Made by a program: the position numbers and the translations under genes. DNA of 64,000 bases from Sedimentibacter saalensis (GTDB lineage Bacteria; Bacillota; Clostridia; Tissierellales; Sedimentibacteraceae). Where the stretch lies: the NCBI RefSeq assembly GCF_007830175.1, contig NZ_VLKH01000007.1, positions 62,001 to 126,000 on the forward strand. Reading direction: 5' to 3'. The notes below the pieces were generated by a model. It saw nothing but the letters and a program-made list of their open reading frames with translations. It was not told where the DNA came from and ran no database searches. This document shows, in pieces, positions 14,532 through 24,701 of the stretch. Position 1 is the first letter of the stretch; the number at the start of each line of letters is the position of its first letter.

Positions 14532-17225
14532 ATGTACATCAATAAATTGCACTTGAGAGCTTTTGGCAAATTCTCATCTAAAAGAATGTACTTTGGAAGC
14601 AAATTCAATATAGTATACGGTGAAAATGAGGCAGGAAAAAGTACTATTCACAACTTCATCGAGGCAATTCTTTACGGCTTCGGAGATGATGAGAACGGGA
14701 TTTTAAAATATAATAAGTACAAGCCTTGGGACAACAGTCTATTTAGAGGAACTCTTGGCATGAGCATGAGAAACGGCGAAAAATATGTTGTTTCTAAAGA
14801 TTTTTTATTGGGCACAACACAGGTTTTTAAAAAGGAGTCAAGCGACAGGAGTGATCCGGAAATGGTTGAAGAAGATATTCCAAGTCCGGGGGACTTTTTC
14901 TTCAACATGAACAGGACATCCTTCAGAAACACAGTAAGTGTAAGGCAGCTTGGAAACAAGACTGAACAGGAGCTAGCTAACGAACTGAAGAGCAAAATAA
15001 TTAATTTAAGCAGCACAAGAGACCAGAACATATCAATAGAGAGAATACTTTCAACACTGAACAGAATTAAGGATGAGGCAGGAAGCGAAGATAACGGAAA
15101 AACACTTTTAGGACAATATTCTCTTCGCTTGTCAGAACTTAAATCTGCAAGAGAAAATTCAGTCAATGCAAATAGACAAGTGATGTTTCTGGCAATGGAA
15201 AAAAAGAAACTTAAAAACAAAATAAGAGAGCTTGACATGAGGATGGCTGAACTAAAAAAACAGCTTTCAGATTATGAACTTTCTGTTGCAAAAGATAAAT
15301 TCCTTAAATGTGAACCGGTCAAGAAGGAACTTGATGAAATAAATGAAAATCTTCAAAAATTTAATCATTCTTTGAAATATTCACAGGAAGATTTTAAAGA
15401 AGCCTTAAATATTGAAAAAATACTTGCAGACATGGTTGGGCAAAGAGATTCTCTGCTTCAGGAAAAGGAAAAAATAGATTCAAGGCTTGAAGAATTAGGA
15501 CGGGACATATCAAATTTAATGGACAGCAGTTTTTCAATTGAAAAGCTCAATGAAGATTACAGCAATTATAAGTTGACCAGAGATAAAGTTCGTGACATGA
15601 AGTCCAAAATTCAAACGGGATATGAAAGCATTAAAAGTATAGACATGGATGAAATAAACAGATTTTCAGACAGCTATGCAACTGTTGAGGAAATAAGCAG
15701 GAAAATTGAAATTGCAAATGTGTTTCTCGATGAAAAAGATTATGCAACAATGAAGAAATTTGGAAAGTCACAGGGAGTACAAAGTTTATTTGCAGGATTG
15801 TTTGGTATTGCTTTTCTGGGTGCAGGAGCGTATTCCTGTTATTTAGGATACACAATGAACGTTCTGGAATACTATTATGGAGCCGGAGCTGTTGTTCCAG
15901 CAGTAATTTTATTTGTTCTGTCTTCAAGAAAATCATCTAGAGCCAAAAGTGCAAAAAAAGAAATAGAGAGCATTGAATGCAGCCATGCTGACTACAAACT
16001 GACAGTTGATCAGCTTCAAAACCAGAAAAATGAAATTATCAAAAATTCCGGCTGTGAAAACATTGATGTCATGTCGGATATGTATAAGAAAAAATGTACT
16101 GAAAAGAACATTGTTGAAGAAAAGTTAAATCTTCTAAAATTCGATGAAGAGGAACTCAAACAAACAGAAGAAGAAAATAACGGCTTGTCAAGGGCGCTTC
16201 ATGAAACCCTTAAAAAATTTGCTTTTGATGAAATAAGCCAGGAAAACATTAAGGAAATCAATGAAGCATATGAAAGAAAAAGCCAGGTGAGAGAGGAAAC
16301 ATCAAATCTTAAGATAAGCTCTGAACAAAATGCTCAGATATTGTCCAAAGTTGAAAAAGAACTGTCATTTGAACAAAAGCGCCTTGAGATGATTCTTTCT
16401 GCAAATGGCGTTGATGACTTAGAAAACTTCAAGGAAACAGCTGCAAAATATGAGCAATATGAAGAGTGTGTTAAAAGAAAAGAATATCTTGATAACATTT
16501 TGACTTCTATTATAGGAAACGAAGACTTTGATTCACTTAAGGAAAAAACCAGGAATGTGATGTTTTATGAAACAAAGGTAATTGATGAACAGAAGTGCCA
16601 GTTGGATATTTTAATAATGAATGATGAAAAATCAAAAATTGCTGAAAATATCGAAAGCATTCACAAAGAAATCGAGGACATAGAAGCAGGCACAAGAAAT
16701 CTTGCTGAAATAGAAGAAGAAATTGATTTTTACGAAGACAAAATCAACATGTTCAAGAGTAAAATTAAAATTGCCGAAATGGCAGCTGAAAAAATCACAA
16801 AGATTGCAGATTCAATAAAAGGAGACTTCATGCCTCTTTTGAAGAAATCCATAAGCGACAACTTTTATTACCTGACGGGAGGAAAATACAGCGAGGTTTC
16901 CTTTGATGAAAACATGAATATAACCGTAATAGAAGAGGATAATAAAAACAGGAACGTAGAGCTTGAAAGTTTGAGCGGCGGAACATTGGACCAGCTTTAT
17001 CTGTCGCTTAGGGTGGGACTCAGCAACATATTAAGCGGAAATCAAGATATACCTCTCATATTCGATGACAGTTTTGTTCAATATGATTCAAGAAGACTTA
17101 AAAAGTCAATTGAGATGCTTTCCAGAGAAAGCGAGAGAAGACAGGTTATTTTGTTCACATGCCAGGAAAGAGAAGCTGAAACAGCAAAACAGCTGAACGT
17201 TAAATTTAACTATATAAAATTATAA
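14532..17225 (+). CDS. SbcC/Rad50-like AAA ATPase (YhaN-like) with central membrane hairpin
   Basis: An 897-residue SMC/Rad50-type ATPase. It has N-terminal Walker A GENEAGKST (about 33-41), long coiled coils (about 190-400 and 470-790), and a C-terminal signature LSGGTLDQLYLSLR with Walker B IPLIFDDSFVQYD. Two hydrophobic segments (LFAGLFGIAFLGAGAYS and GAGAVVPAVILFVL, about 418-465) interrupt the coil where Rad50 has a zinc hook, so the tip is predicted to anchor in the membrane, as in Bacillus YhaN. It starts one base after the phosphoesterase stop, so the two form a complex. The role in DNA-end processing is inferred from the family. Confidence 0.88.
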   Translation: MYINKLHLRAFGKFSSKRMYFGSKFNIVYGENEAGKSTIHNFIEAILYGFGDDENGILKYNKYKPWDNSLFRGTLGMSMRNGEKYVVSKDFLLGTTQVFKKESSDRSDPEMVEEDIPSPGDFFFNMNRTSFRNTVSVRQLGNKTEQELANELKSKIINLSSTRDQNISIERILSTLNRIKDEAGSEDNGKTLLGQYSLRLSELKSARENSVNANRQVMFLAMEKKKLKNKIRELDMRMAELKKQLSDYELSVAKDKFLKCEPVKKELDEINENLQKFNHSLKYSQEDFKEALNIEKILADMVGQRDSLLQEKEKIDSRLEELGRDISNLMDSSFSIEKLNEDYSNYKLTRDKVRDMKSKIQTGYESIKSIDMDEINRFSDSYATVEEISRKIEIANVFLDEKDYATMKKFGKSQGVQSLFAGLFGIAFLGAGAYSCYLGYTMNVLEYYYGAGAVVPAVILFVLSSRKSSRAKSAKKEIESIECSHADYKLTVDQLQNQKNEIIKNSGCENIDVMSDMYKKKCTEKNIVEEKLNLLKFDEEELKQTEEENNGLSRALHETLKKFAFDEISQENIKEINEAYERKSQVREETSNLKISSEQNAQILSKVEKELSFEQKRLEMILSANGVDDLENFKETAAKYEQYEECVKRKEYLDNILTSIIGNEDFDSLKEKTRNVMFYETKVIDEQKCQLDILIMNDEKSKIAENIESIHKEIEDIEAGTRNLAEIEEEIDFYEDKINMFKSKIKIAEMAAEKITKIADSIKGDFMPLLKKSISDNFYYLTGGKYSEVSFDENMNITVIEEDNKNRNVELESLSGGTLDQLYLSLRVGLSNILSGNQDIPLIFDDSFVQYDSRRLKKSIEMLSRESERRQVILFTCQEREAETAKQLNVKFNYIKL

Positions 17226-17233
17226 GGATTAAT

Positions 17234-17923
17234 ATGAAAATATTTGCTATTGCAGATTTGCATTTTGATTATAAAAAAGAAAAGCCCATGAATGTATTCG
17301 GTGACAACTGGATAAATCATGAGGAAAAAATAATTGAGAACTGGAAGAGTGTTGTAAAAGAAGATGACCTTGTTCTTATTCCGGGGGACATATCATGGGC
17401 AGCAAAGCTTGAAGAAGCTCTGGGAGATTTGTCAAGGATTGATGAATTGCCAGGCATCAAGGTAATAGGCAAGGGCAACCACGACTATTGGTGGGCTACA
17501 TCCAGCAAATTGGACAGACTTGAATTAAAAACAATCAGATTCTTGAAAAACAACAGCTATGAATTCGAAGACATAGTAATTTGCGGTACAAGAGGCTGGG
17601 ACACAATGGAGGAACACTCTGAAGATGAAACAAACAAGAAAATATTCTTAAGAGAGTTGAACAGGTTTAAAATATCTCTTGACTCAGCAAGAAAAGCAAA
17701 AAAGCCAATAATAGTTATGCTGCATTTTCCGCCATTTGACAGCAACGGTCTTCCAAATGAATTTTTTTCTGTTCTCAAGGAATACGAGACTGAAACATGT
17801 ATTTACGGACACCTTCACGGAGAAGAGGGTCACAAGAATGTCAGGGAAGGTTTAATTGACAGTGTTAATGTTCACTGCGTTTCAAGCGATTATATGGATT
17901 TTAATTTAAAAAGGATAAAGTAA
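17234..17923 (+). CDS. Metallophosphoesterase (calcineurin-like)
   Basis: A 229-residue phosphoesterase with every metal motif intact: IADLHFD (Asp7, His9), PGDISWA (about 51-57), GKGNHDYWWA (about 78-87), MLHFPPF (about 163-169) and YGHLHG (about 193-198). The WW after GNHDY is typical of a conserved Firmicute subfamily of unknown substrate. It begins nine bases after the YhaN-like gene and ends at a strong terminator, so it is last in this operon. A role next to the nuclease pair is possible but not proven. Confidence 0.85.
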   Translation: MKIFAIADLHFDYKKEKPMNVFGDNWINHEEKIIENWKSVVKEDDLVLIPGDISWAAKLEEALGDLSRIDELPGIKVIGKGNHDYWWATSSKLDRLELKTIRFLKNNSYEFEDIVICGTRGWDTMEEHSEDETNKKIFLRELNRFKISLDSARKAKKPIIVMLHFPPFDSNGLPNEFFSVLKEYETETCIYGHLHGEEGHKNVREGLIDSVNVHCVSSDYMDFNLKRIK

Positions 17924-17924
17924 G

Positions 17925-17951
17925 ACGGCAAATTAATTTGCCGTTTTTTTC
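17925..17951 (+). terminator. Intrinsic terminator
   Basis: Perfect palindrome ACGGCAAATT/AATTTGCCGT (17925-17944) running into T7. Confidence 0.92.
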
Positions 17952-17974
17952 TTGAATATAAAAGGAAAAAACAG

Positions 17975-17992
17975 ATATCATAATTATGATAT
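17975..17992. promoter_or_regulatory. 18-bp palindrome upstream of tdh
   Basis: ATATCATAATTATGATAT is a perfect palindrome about 80 bp ahead of the tdh -35 box. Candidate operator; no T run follows, so it is not a terminator. Confidence 0.45.
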
Positions 17993-18070
17993 GTTTAGAC
18001 AAATTATTTCGAGAATTATCAGAAAAACAAAACGTGTATATGATTTGTAAACAAAAAAGATATTAGGCTC

Positions 18071-18099
18071 TTGACATGAATACAGATTTGGAGTATATT
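18071..18099 (+). promoter_or_regulatory. tdh promoter
   Basis: Perfect TTGACA (18071-18076), a 17-bp spacer and TATATT (18094-18099). Transcription probably starts near 18106. Confidence 0.8.
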
Positions 18100-18149
18100 A
18101 ATTATGAAAAAACGTTATCAAATATTATTGAGTATAGAGGATGGTGTTT

Positions 18150-19193
18150 ATGGAAAAGATGGATGCATTGGTGAAAAAATACAAAGAACCAGGATTGTGG
18201 CTTGAGCAGGTTGAAAGGCCGGTTCCGGAAGAAGGAGAGGTTCTTGTAAAAATTCACAAGACTGCAATATGCGGAACTGATGTTCACATATATGAATGGA
18301 ACAAATGGGCTCAGGAAACAATCCCTGTACCAATGACAATTGGGCATGAATTTGTTGGTGAAATAGTTGAGCTTGGAAAAGGCGTTAAAGATTTGAATGT
18401 TGGAGACCTGGTTTCCGGTGAAGGACACATTGTATGCGGAAAATGCAGAAACTGTCTTGCCGGAAGAAGACATCTCTGCAAGGACACAAAGGGCGTTGGA
18501 GTAAACCGCACAGGAATATTCTCTGAATATGTGGCTTTGCCTGCTTCAAACATCTGGCTGTGCGACAATTCTCTTCCTGAAGAAATTTACAGTATTTTTG
18601 ATCCATTTGGAAATGCTGCACACACTGCATTGTCATTTGAAGTTCTTGGAGAAGATGTGCTTGTTACAGGAGCAGGTCCTATAGGAATTATGGCAGCTGC
18701 CATTGCAAAACATGCAGGTGCAAGGTTTGTTGTGCTCACAGACATAAACAACGACAGACTTGAACTTGCTAAAAAGATGGGAAAATTCAGAACCGTAAAC
18801 ACCAAAGAAGAAAATCTTGAAGATGTAATGAAGGAACTTGGAATGAAGGAGGGTTTTGACGTTGGACTTGAAATGTCAGGAAACGGCAGAGCTCTGAATC
18901 AAATGATAGACCACATGACTCACGGTGGTAAAATTGCAATGCTTGGAATTCAGGATTCTGATACAACTGTTGACTGGAACAAGGTTGTATTCAACGGACT
19001 CCATATTAAGGGAATTTACGGCAGAGAAATGTATGAAACATGGTACAAGATGCAGTCAATGCTTAAGTCAGGACTGGATATATCTCCAATCATAACCCAC
19101 AGATATCATTATACTGAATTTGAAAAAGGCTTTGAAGCCATGTTAAGCGGTAAATCAGGAAAAGTAATACTGGATTGGACGGAGAAAAAATAA
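18150..19193 (+). CDS. tdh: L-threonine 3-dehydrogenase
   Basis: A 347-residue zinc-dependent medium-chain dehydrogenase that oxidises L-threonine to 2-amino-3-ketobutyrate with NAD+. Start 18150 is preferred because AGAGG lies nine bases upstream; the ATG at 18141 directly abuts that RBS. Catalytic zinc ligands are Cys41 (ICGTDVH) and His66-Glu67 (GHEFVGE). The structural zinc site is Cys96, 99, 102 and 110. The Rossmann motif is [12 protein letters not shown] (from 172). The product is unstable, and kbl, 31 bases downstream, converts it to glycine + acetyl-CoA, so the two form a threonine-degradation operon. Confidence 0.95.
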   Translation: MEKMDALVKKYKEPGLWLEQVERPVPEEGEVLVKIHKTAICGTDVHIYEWNKWAQETIPVPMTIGHEFVGEIVELGKGVKDLNVGDLVSGEGHIVCGKCRNCLAGRRHLCKDTKGVGVNRTGIFSEYVALPASNIWLCDNSLPEEIYSIFDPFGNAAHTALSFEVLGEDVLVTGAGPIGIMAAAIAKHAGARFVVLTDINNDRLELAKKMGKFRTVNTKEENLEDVMKELGMKEGFDVGLEMSGNGRALNQMIDHMTHGGKIAMLGIQDSDTTVDWNKVVFNGLHIKGIYGREMYETWYKMQSMLKSGLDISPIITHRYHYTEFEKGFEAMLSGKSGKVILDWTEKK

Positions 19194-19224
19194 ATTATTT
19201 AAAATCTAATAAGGAGTTGATAAA

Positions 19225-20415
19225 ATGTACGAGAACAATAAACAATATTATGCAGACATTTTAAAGGATATCAAGGAAAGCGGACTCTGGAAAGAAGAAA
19301 GAATAATTACAACACCTCAAAGCAGCAGAATAAGCACAACCAAGGCCGACAAGGTTTTGAACATGTGTGCCAACAACTACCTCGGACTTGCAGACAACAA
19401 AGAAGTTATTGCTGCTGCCAAGGAAGCATATGACACATGGGGCTATGGATTGTCTTCTGTAAGATTCATATGCGGAACTCAGGGAATTCATAAGCAGCTT
19501 GAACAAAAATTAAGCGAGTTTCTCATGACTGAAGATACTATTTTATATTCATCTGCATTTGATGCTAACGGAGGGTTGTTTGAAACAATCACAACAGAAA
19601 ATGATGCCATAATAAGCGATGAGCTTAACCATGCAAGCATCATTGACGGAGTAAGGCTGGCTAAGGCGAAAAAATACAGATATAAGAACAATGACATGGC
19701 TTCACTGGAAGAACAGCTCATACAGGCTGACAAGGACGGAGCAAAGTTAAAACTAATTGCAACAGACGGCGTTTTTTCCATGGATGGAATAATAGCCAAT
19801 CTCAAGGGAATATGCGACTTGGCAGACAAGTACAATGCCATGGTTATGGTTGATGACAGCCATGCAGTGGGATTTGTGGGCAAGACAGGAAGAGGAACTC
19901 ACGAATACAGGGATGTTGTTGGAAGAGTTGACATTATAACAGGAACACTGGGCAAAGCCCTTGGCGGAGCCAGCGGCGGCTACACAAGCGGAAGAAAAGA
20001 AATCATAGACCTGTTGAGACAGCGTTCAAGACCATATCTTTTTTCAAACACTCTGGCTCCTGCCATTGCCGGAGCTTCACTGAAGGTTCTTGAAATGCTT
20101 ATGGAAAGCACAAAGTACAGAGATAAGCTTGATGAAAACACAAAGTACTTCCGTGAACAAATTAAGAAAATCGGACTAACAATAATAGAAAGCGAACACC
20201 CTATAGTTCCAATAATGTTAGGAGATGCAGTGTTGTCTCAGAAAATGTCTGAAAAACTCCTGGAAAAGGGAGTTTATGCAGTAGGTTTTTATTATCCTGT
20301 TGTTCCAAAAGGAAAAGCAAGAATAAGAACTCAGATTTCAGCCGGTCATTCAAAGGAAGATCTTGATTTTGCAATCAATGCATTCAAGGAAGTAAAAGAA
20401 GAGCTTGGCATATAA
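19225..20415 (+). CDS. kbl: Glycine C-acetyltransferase (2-amino-3-ketobutyrate CoA ligase)
   Basis: A 396-residue PLP enzyme of the alpha-oxoamine synthase family that cleaves 2-amino-3-ketobutyrate with CoA to glycine and acetyl-CoA. It shows [11 protein letters not shown] near the N-terminus, [11 protein letters not shown] (about 207-217, Asp of the PLP-ring contact) and the Schiff-base lysine Lys244 in GTLGKALGG. The length and lysine position match characterised KBL. AAGGAG precedes the ATG. Placement right after tdh separates it from BioF-type paralogues. Acetyl-CoA from this step can feed ATP formation. Confidence 0.95.
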   Translation: MYENNKQYYADILKDIKESGLWKEERIITTPQSSRISTTKADKVLNMCANNYLGLADNKEVIAAAKEAYDTWGYGLSSVRFICGTQGIHKQLEQKLSEFLMTEDTILYSSAFDANGGLFETITTENDAIISDELNHASIIDGVRLAKAKKYRYKNNDMASLEEQLIQADKDGAKLKLIATDGVFSMDGIIANLKGICDLADKYNAMVMVDDSHAVGFVGKTGRGTHEYRDVVGRVDIITGTLGKALGGASGGYTSGRKEIIDLLRQRSRPYLFSNTLAPAIAGASLKVLEMLMESTKYRDKLDENTKYFREQIKKIGLTIIESEHPIVPIMLGDAVLSQKMSEKLLEKGVYAVGFYYPVVPKGKARIRTQISAGHSKEDLDFAINAFKEVKEELGI

Positions 20416-20544
20416 TTGCCCGGGAAATATTTTGGCGAAAAACATAAAAACGAAAATTATCGTGTAATAATGGCGTAAAATGATGTATCCATGGACACAA
20501 AATTGTCGTTACGAAAAGATACAAAAATATAAAAAGAGTTGAAT

Positions 20545-20590
20545 AAAAAAAGACTGTAAACATCATTACTTTGACGGAACAGTCTTTTTT
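20545..20590. terminator. Terminator after tdh-kbl
   Basis: AAAAAAAGACTGT (20545-20557) pairs with ACAGTCTTTTTT (20579-20590); the hairpin ends in a T6 run and is A-rich on the other side, so it could act in both directions. Confidence 0.85.
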
Positions 20591-20622
20591 GCTGCCAATA
20601 ATTATTTTTACAGACAAAGTAA

Positions 20623-20652
20623 TTGAAAAAAATTGTGAAAAGGTTTATACTA
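20623..20652 (+). promoter_or_regulatory. ilvE promoter
   Basis: TTGAAA (20623-20628), an 18-bp spacer and TATACT (20647-20652). A second TATAAT overlaps at 20651-20656. Confidence 0.6.
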
Positions 20653-20690
20653 TAATATAACAATTAAATATTTTATAAGGAGGCATTGCA

Positions 20691-21713
20691 ATGCAGAAAA
20701 AGGACATAAAATGGTCTGAACTTGGTTTTAGCTATATCAAGACTGACAAAAGGTACATATCTTATTGGAAAGATGGAAAATGGGATGACGGTCAGCTTGT
20801 GGAAGACAATAAAATAAGTATCAGTGAAGGTTCAACTTGTCTTCATTATGGACAAGAATGTTTTGAAGGATTAAAAGCTTACAGCACTAAAGACGGTGGA
20901 ATTCAACTTTTCAGACCAGATGAAAATGCTAAACGTATGCAAAACAGCTGTGAAAAGGTAATGATGCCTAAGGTTCCAGTTGAAAAATTCATAGATGCCT
21001 GCATGCAGGTTGTTAAAGCAAATGAAGCATGGGTACCTCCATACGGATCAGGCGCTACTTTTTATTTAAGACCATATGTTATAGGAATAGGCGACAACAT
21101 AGGAGTTAAACCGGCACCTGAGTATATTTTTGGAGTGTTTGGAATGCCTGTAGGTCCATATTTCAAAGGCGGCATGAATCCAGTAAACTTCGTTACAACT
21201 GACGAAGACAGAGCTGCACCTCATGGAACAGGAAAGAACAAAGTAGGCGGAAACTACGCAGCAAGTTTGCATTCACATCATGATGCTGTTGCAAGAGGAT
21301 TTGCTGATTGTATTTATCTTGATCCGGCAACTCACTCAAAAATTGATGAAGTTGGAGCAGCAAACTTCTTTGGAATCACAAAAGACAACAAATTCATAAC
21401 ACCTCATTCAACATCCATACTTCCAAGTATTACAAGAATTTCCCTCATGCAGGTTGCAAAGGACTACTTGGGAATGGAAGCAATTGAAGCAGATGTTTTC
21501 ATTGATGAAATAGACCAGTTCGCAGAAGCAGGAGCTTGCGGTACAGCAGCTGTTATAACTCCTATAGGAGGAATTGAACACAAAGGAAAAATGCACGTGT
21601 TCCACAGCGAAACAGAAGTTGGCCCTGTGACTAAAAAATTATACAACACATTGTACGGAATTCAGATGGGCGATGTTGAAGCTCCTGAAGGATGGATTTA
21701 CAAAGTACAATAA
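20691..21713 (+). CDS. ilvE: Branched-chain-amino-acid aminotransferase
   Basis: A 340-residue class IV PLP aminotransferase. The catalytic lysine is Lys184 in [13 protein letters not shown], and the PLP-phosphate region is [11 protein letters not shown]-terminal features [16 protein letters not shown] and [12 protein letters not shown] match the longer, eukaryote-like BCAT type. It transfers the amino group between Leu/Ile/Val and 2-oxoglutarate, in biosynthesis or as the first step of fermentative oxidation. It stands alone behind its own promoter with AAGGAGG ahead of the ATG and shares a terminator with the convergent ATPase gene. Confidence 0.95.
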   Translation: MQKKDIKWSELGFSYIKTDKRYISYWKDGKWDDGQLVEDNKISISEGSTCLHYGQECFEGLKAYSTKDGGIQLFRPDENAKRMQNSCEKVMMPKVPVEKFIDACMQVVKANEAWVPPYGSGATFYLRPYVIGIGDNIGVKPAPEYIFGVFGMPVGPYFKGGMNPVNFVTTDEDRAAPHGTGKNKVGGNYAASLHSHHDAVARGFADCIYLDPATHSKIDEVGAANFFGITKDNKFITPHSTSILPSITRISLMQVAKDYLGMEAIEADVFIDEIDQFAEAGACGTAAVITPIGGIEHKGKMHVFHSETEVGPVTKKLYNTLYGIQMGDVEAPEGWIYKVQ

Positions 21714-21723
21714 CCACCGTTTC

Positions 21724-21808
21724 TAATTAAGAATTAAGAGTTAAGAATTAAGAATTATAAGTTAAAATAAAAAGCAATTGGTGATTTCGGTTCATCAATT
21801 GCTTTTTG
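21724..21808. terminator. Bidirectional terminator with AATTAAG arm (copy C)
   Basis: AATTAAGAATTAAGAGTTAAG arm-type repeats (21724-21760) are followed by AAAGCAATTG (21771-21780) / CAATTGCTT (21796-21804) and T5. The hairpin lies between convergent ilvE and the Ca2+-ATPase gene and can serve both. Confidence 0.8.
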
Positions 21809-21823
21809 TATTTACTTTTGATG

Positions 21824-24529
21824 TTAAAGGAACTTAGCAACTTCTTCTTTTGTGTGGCACAACCTAAGGAATGATTTGCGCATGAGGTCAAGGGGGATAA
21901 CCGTAAATGAAATTGATAAAACTGTCAACAGTTCCCCTGTTGTAAGGCCATAGGTTCTGAACACTCTTCCGCCAAAGTAAAGAATCAGTATCTGAATTAT
22001 ACAAACCAAGGACATTATTGTTACAAAAGATTTGTTTTTTATGATGTTAGACATGATATTTATTCTTTGAGTTCTTGCATTCAGGCTGTTAAAAATAGCG
22101 CAGAACATGAAAAGGGCAAAGAAGCCGGTCATCATGTATTCACTTCCTGCAGAATATCTGAACCTGGAACCTATCCCCGGAAATTTCAAGAACAAGATGC
22201 ACAGGAAAGTTGTATAAACGGCAGATATGACAATTTGATTTTCCATGTAATCATTGATGATTTTTTCTCCCTTTTTCTTAGGAAGCTCTTCCATGTATTC
22301 AGGCAACGGTGCTTCACCGGCAAAAGCAAGTCCTGCCAGCGTATCCATGACCATGTTTATCCAAAGCATCTGTGTCACGGTTATAGGTGTTTCAATTCCA
22401 AGGAACTGGCTTATTAGAGTAATGCTCATGGCGCATATGTTTATAGTAAGCTGAAAAACTATGAATTTTCGAATGCTCTTGAAAATTGTCCTGCCATAAA
22501 GAATTGCTTTAACAATTGACGAAAAATTATCGTCAAGAATCACTATGTCGCTTGCTTCTTTGGCAACCTCAGTGCCGCTTCCAAGTGAAAAACCTACATC
22601 CGCTCTTTTTAAAGCTGGTGCGTCATTGACACCGTCGCCGGTCATTCCGGCAACAAGATTCATTTCCTGTGAGAGCCTCACAAGTCTGCTCTTATCAGAA
22701 GGCAAAGCTCTGGCAACAACCCTGATCTTTGGCAGTGCTTTTTTTAACTGATCATCAGTCATGTTTTTCATTTCATCAGATGTGAGAACTATATCCCCAC
22801 GTGCATAATCAAGAAGATTTGATTCCTTTCCAATGGAAACTGCTGTTTCTTTTCCGTCTCCGGTAATCATTACAACCTGGACGCCTGCATTTGTTACTTC
22901 TTCAATGCTTTTTGCGGCGTCTTCTCTTAATTCGTCCTTAATGCACGCTATTCCCACAAGAGTGAGATTTGAAAATCCTTTAAGCAGTTTGTCCGTGGCT
23001 GCATCAGAAGTAGCAAGAGCTAACAGCCTGTTTCCTGCCGAAGACATGTCTTTTGTCAATTTGTTAATTTGAAAAATGTTGTTAAGTTCAGATTTTGTGC
23101 CGTCTTCGCAATAATAATGTGTGCAGAAGGGCAGTATCTTATCTGGAGCACCCTTGAGCAATGTAACATTTAAATCACCTGTTACGGATGATGCTGAAAA
23201 CTTATTTTTGCTGTCGAAGCTTATTTCAGAAAGTTTCCTGACATCAGCATTTATTACAGGGTAGGACATAGCAAAGCCAAGCATTGCCCTGTCTGTTGAA
23301 TTTCCACCAACAGGAGACTGTTTTTTGCCGTCATGGCCTATTGTTGAACCGTTGTTGTAGACAGACGAAATGTAGATTATTTTCCACAAATTTTTTTCTT
23401 CTTTCAAGTTGTGCATGTTTTCATAAATTTTACCGTTTCCGGTTATGAACTTTGAAACCTGCATTTTTCCAACAGTCAAAGTGCCTGTTTTGTCTGTAAA
23501 CAATATGTTTAAACTTCCAGCAGTTTCAATTCCAACCAGTTTTCTCACCAGCACGTTGTCCTTGATCATTCGCTTCATGTTTGATGAAAGCACAACGGTT
23601 ATCATAACCGGCAAACCTTCTGGTACAGCAACAACTATGATGGTAACTGCAAGAGTCAGTGCCCTTATTACATCCTGTGCCAGCGTGTACGGGTTCGACA
23701 TGTACATGATAATTTCAGCCATGTTGAAATGGTTGTCCATTGCTATTGACTTGAAAAGGGATGAAACAAGAATTAAAAATGCGCCAAGATATCCAATGCG
23801 GCTTATGAAAGCTGCAAGATCTTTAAGTCTTTCTTTTAACGGACTGTCAGATTTGTCGTGCTGAAGTTCTCTGGCAAGACTTCCGTAATAAGTTTTCTCG
23901 CCCACAGCAGTGACAAGCATTGTGGCTGATCCTTGGCAGACTGTGCTTGAGTTGAAAACCAGGTGTGGATTTGAAAAGTTCAGATCATCTGTTTTGTCAT
24001 AATCCACTATGGCCGCCGAAACTTTGTGTGCTTCCTTTGTTTCACCGTTTAAGGGTGACTGATCTACGTCTACTTGCCCGTCAATTAAAATTCCATCAGC
24101 AGGAATTCTGTCTCCTTGTTCAAGCTTTACAAAATCTCCTTTTACAACTTCTGAAGTCGGAACTTCAGTCAGACTTCCATCTCTGTACACCTTGCATTTT
24201 ATTTTTTGAGCATCCTCCACAAGCTTTTCAAAGGCCAGCTGGCTTCCGTATTCAGATATGCTTGAAACCATGGTAGCCAATATAATGGATACAGCAATGC
24301 CAATGGATTCATACCAGTTGAAATTTTCTATAAACAGCAAAATGTTCAAACCAAGCGCTACAAGAAGTATTTTAATAGTTGGGTCAGCAAAACTCGCAGC
24401 ATAATGGCTAAGGAATGTCTTTCTTTTTCCGGGCTCAATTATGTTGGCACCGAATGTTTTTCTTGATTTTGCAGCCTCATCGCTGCTTAATCCTCTGTAA
24501 ATTTTGTTGTAGTTTTTCATTGCATGCAT
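21824..24529 (-). CDS. Calcium-transporting P-type ATPase (PMCA type, P2B)
   Basis: A 901-residue P-type ATPase. It shows the actuator motif NGET (161-164), the ion-site PEGLP (303-307), the phosphorylation motif DKTGTLT with Asp346, nucleotide-domain KGAPD, and the hinge TGDGVNDAPALKRAD. A C-terminal set of about six membrane segments completes the ten-helix type II layout. It pumps Ca2+ out of the cell using ATP. AGAGGTG lies upstream of the first ATG; an ATG three codons later is an alternative start. It is monocistronic, divergent from greA and convergent with ilvE. Confidence 0.94.
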   Translation of the reverse strand: MHAMKNYNKIYRGLSSDEAAKSRKTFGANIIEPGKRKTFLSHYAASFADPTIKILLVALGLNILLFIENFNWYESIGIAVSIILATMVSSISEYGSQLAFEKLVEDAQKIKCKVYRDGSLTEVPTSEVVKGDFVKLEQGDRIPADGILIDGQVDVDQSPLNGETKEAHKVSAAIVDYDKTDDLNFSNPHLVFNSSTVCQGSATMLVTAVGEKTYYGSLARELQHDKSDSPLKERLKDLAAFISRIGYLGAFLILVSSLFKSIAMDNHFNMAEIIMYMSNPYTLAQDVIRALTLAVTIIVVAVPEGLPVMITVVLSSNMKRMIKDNVLVRKLVGIETAGSLNILFTDKTGTLTVGKMQVSKFITGNGKIYENMHNLKEEKNLWKIIYISSVYNNGSTIGHDGKKQSPVGGNSTDRAMLGFAMSYPVINADVRKLSEISFDSKNKFSASSVTGDLNVTLLKGAPDKILPFCTHYYCEDGTKSELNNIFQINKLTKDMSSAGNRLLALATSDAATDKLLKGFSNLTLVGIACIKDELREDAAKSIEEVTNAGVQVVMITGDGKETAVSIGKESNLLDYARGDIVLTSDEMKNMTDDQLKKALPKIRVVARALPSDKSRLVRLSQEMNLVAGMTGDGVNDAPALKRADVGFSLGSGTEVAKEASDIVILDDNFSSIVKAILYGRTIFKSIRKFIVFQLTINICAMSITLISQFLGIETPITVTQMLWINMVMDTLAGLAFAGEAPLPEYMEELPKKKGEKIINDYMENQIVISAVYTTFLCILFLKFPGIGSRFRYSAGSEYMMTGFFALFMFCAIFNSLNARTQRINIMSNIIKNKSFVTIMSLVCIIQILILYFGGRVFRTYGLTTGELLTVLSISFTVIPLDLMRKSFLRLCHTKEEVAKFL

Positions 24530-24638
24530 TTTTCACCTCTATATGCTTTTGTATATTGCTTTTATTCAATATATGAGGACAAGTTAAGCAATAGAACATA
24601 ATATTCTATTTTAAAAAAGACGTTATTTCTAAAAATTA

Positions 24639-24666
24639 TTGAAATTTATAAATTATCGGTTATAAT
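24639..24666 (+). promoter_or_regulatory. greA promoter
   Basis: TTGAAA (24639-24644), a 16-bp spacer and a perfect TATAAT (24661-24666). Confidence 0.7.
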
Positions 24667-24701
24667 ATAGTATAGAATGTCACAACAAGCAGGTGGAAAG
24701 A

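Noticed and set aside
14672-15238. 188-codon - strand frame opposite the YhaN-like gene
   Set aside because: Antisense shadow, low complexity (Ser/Leu/Phe-rich), no start context.
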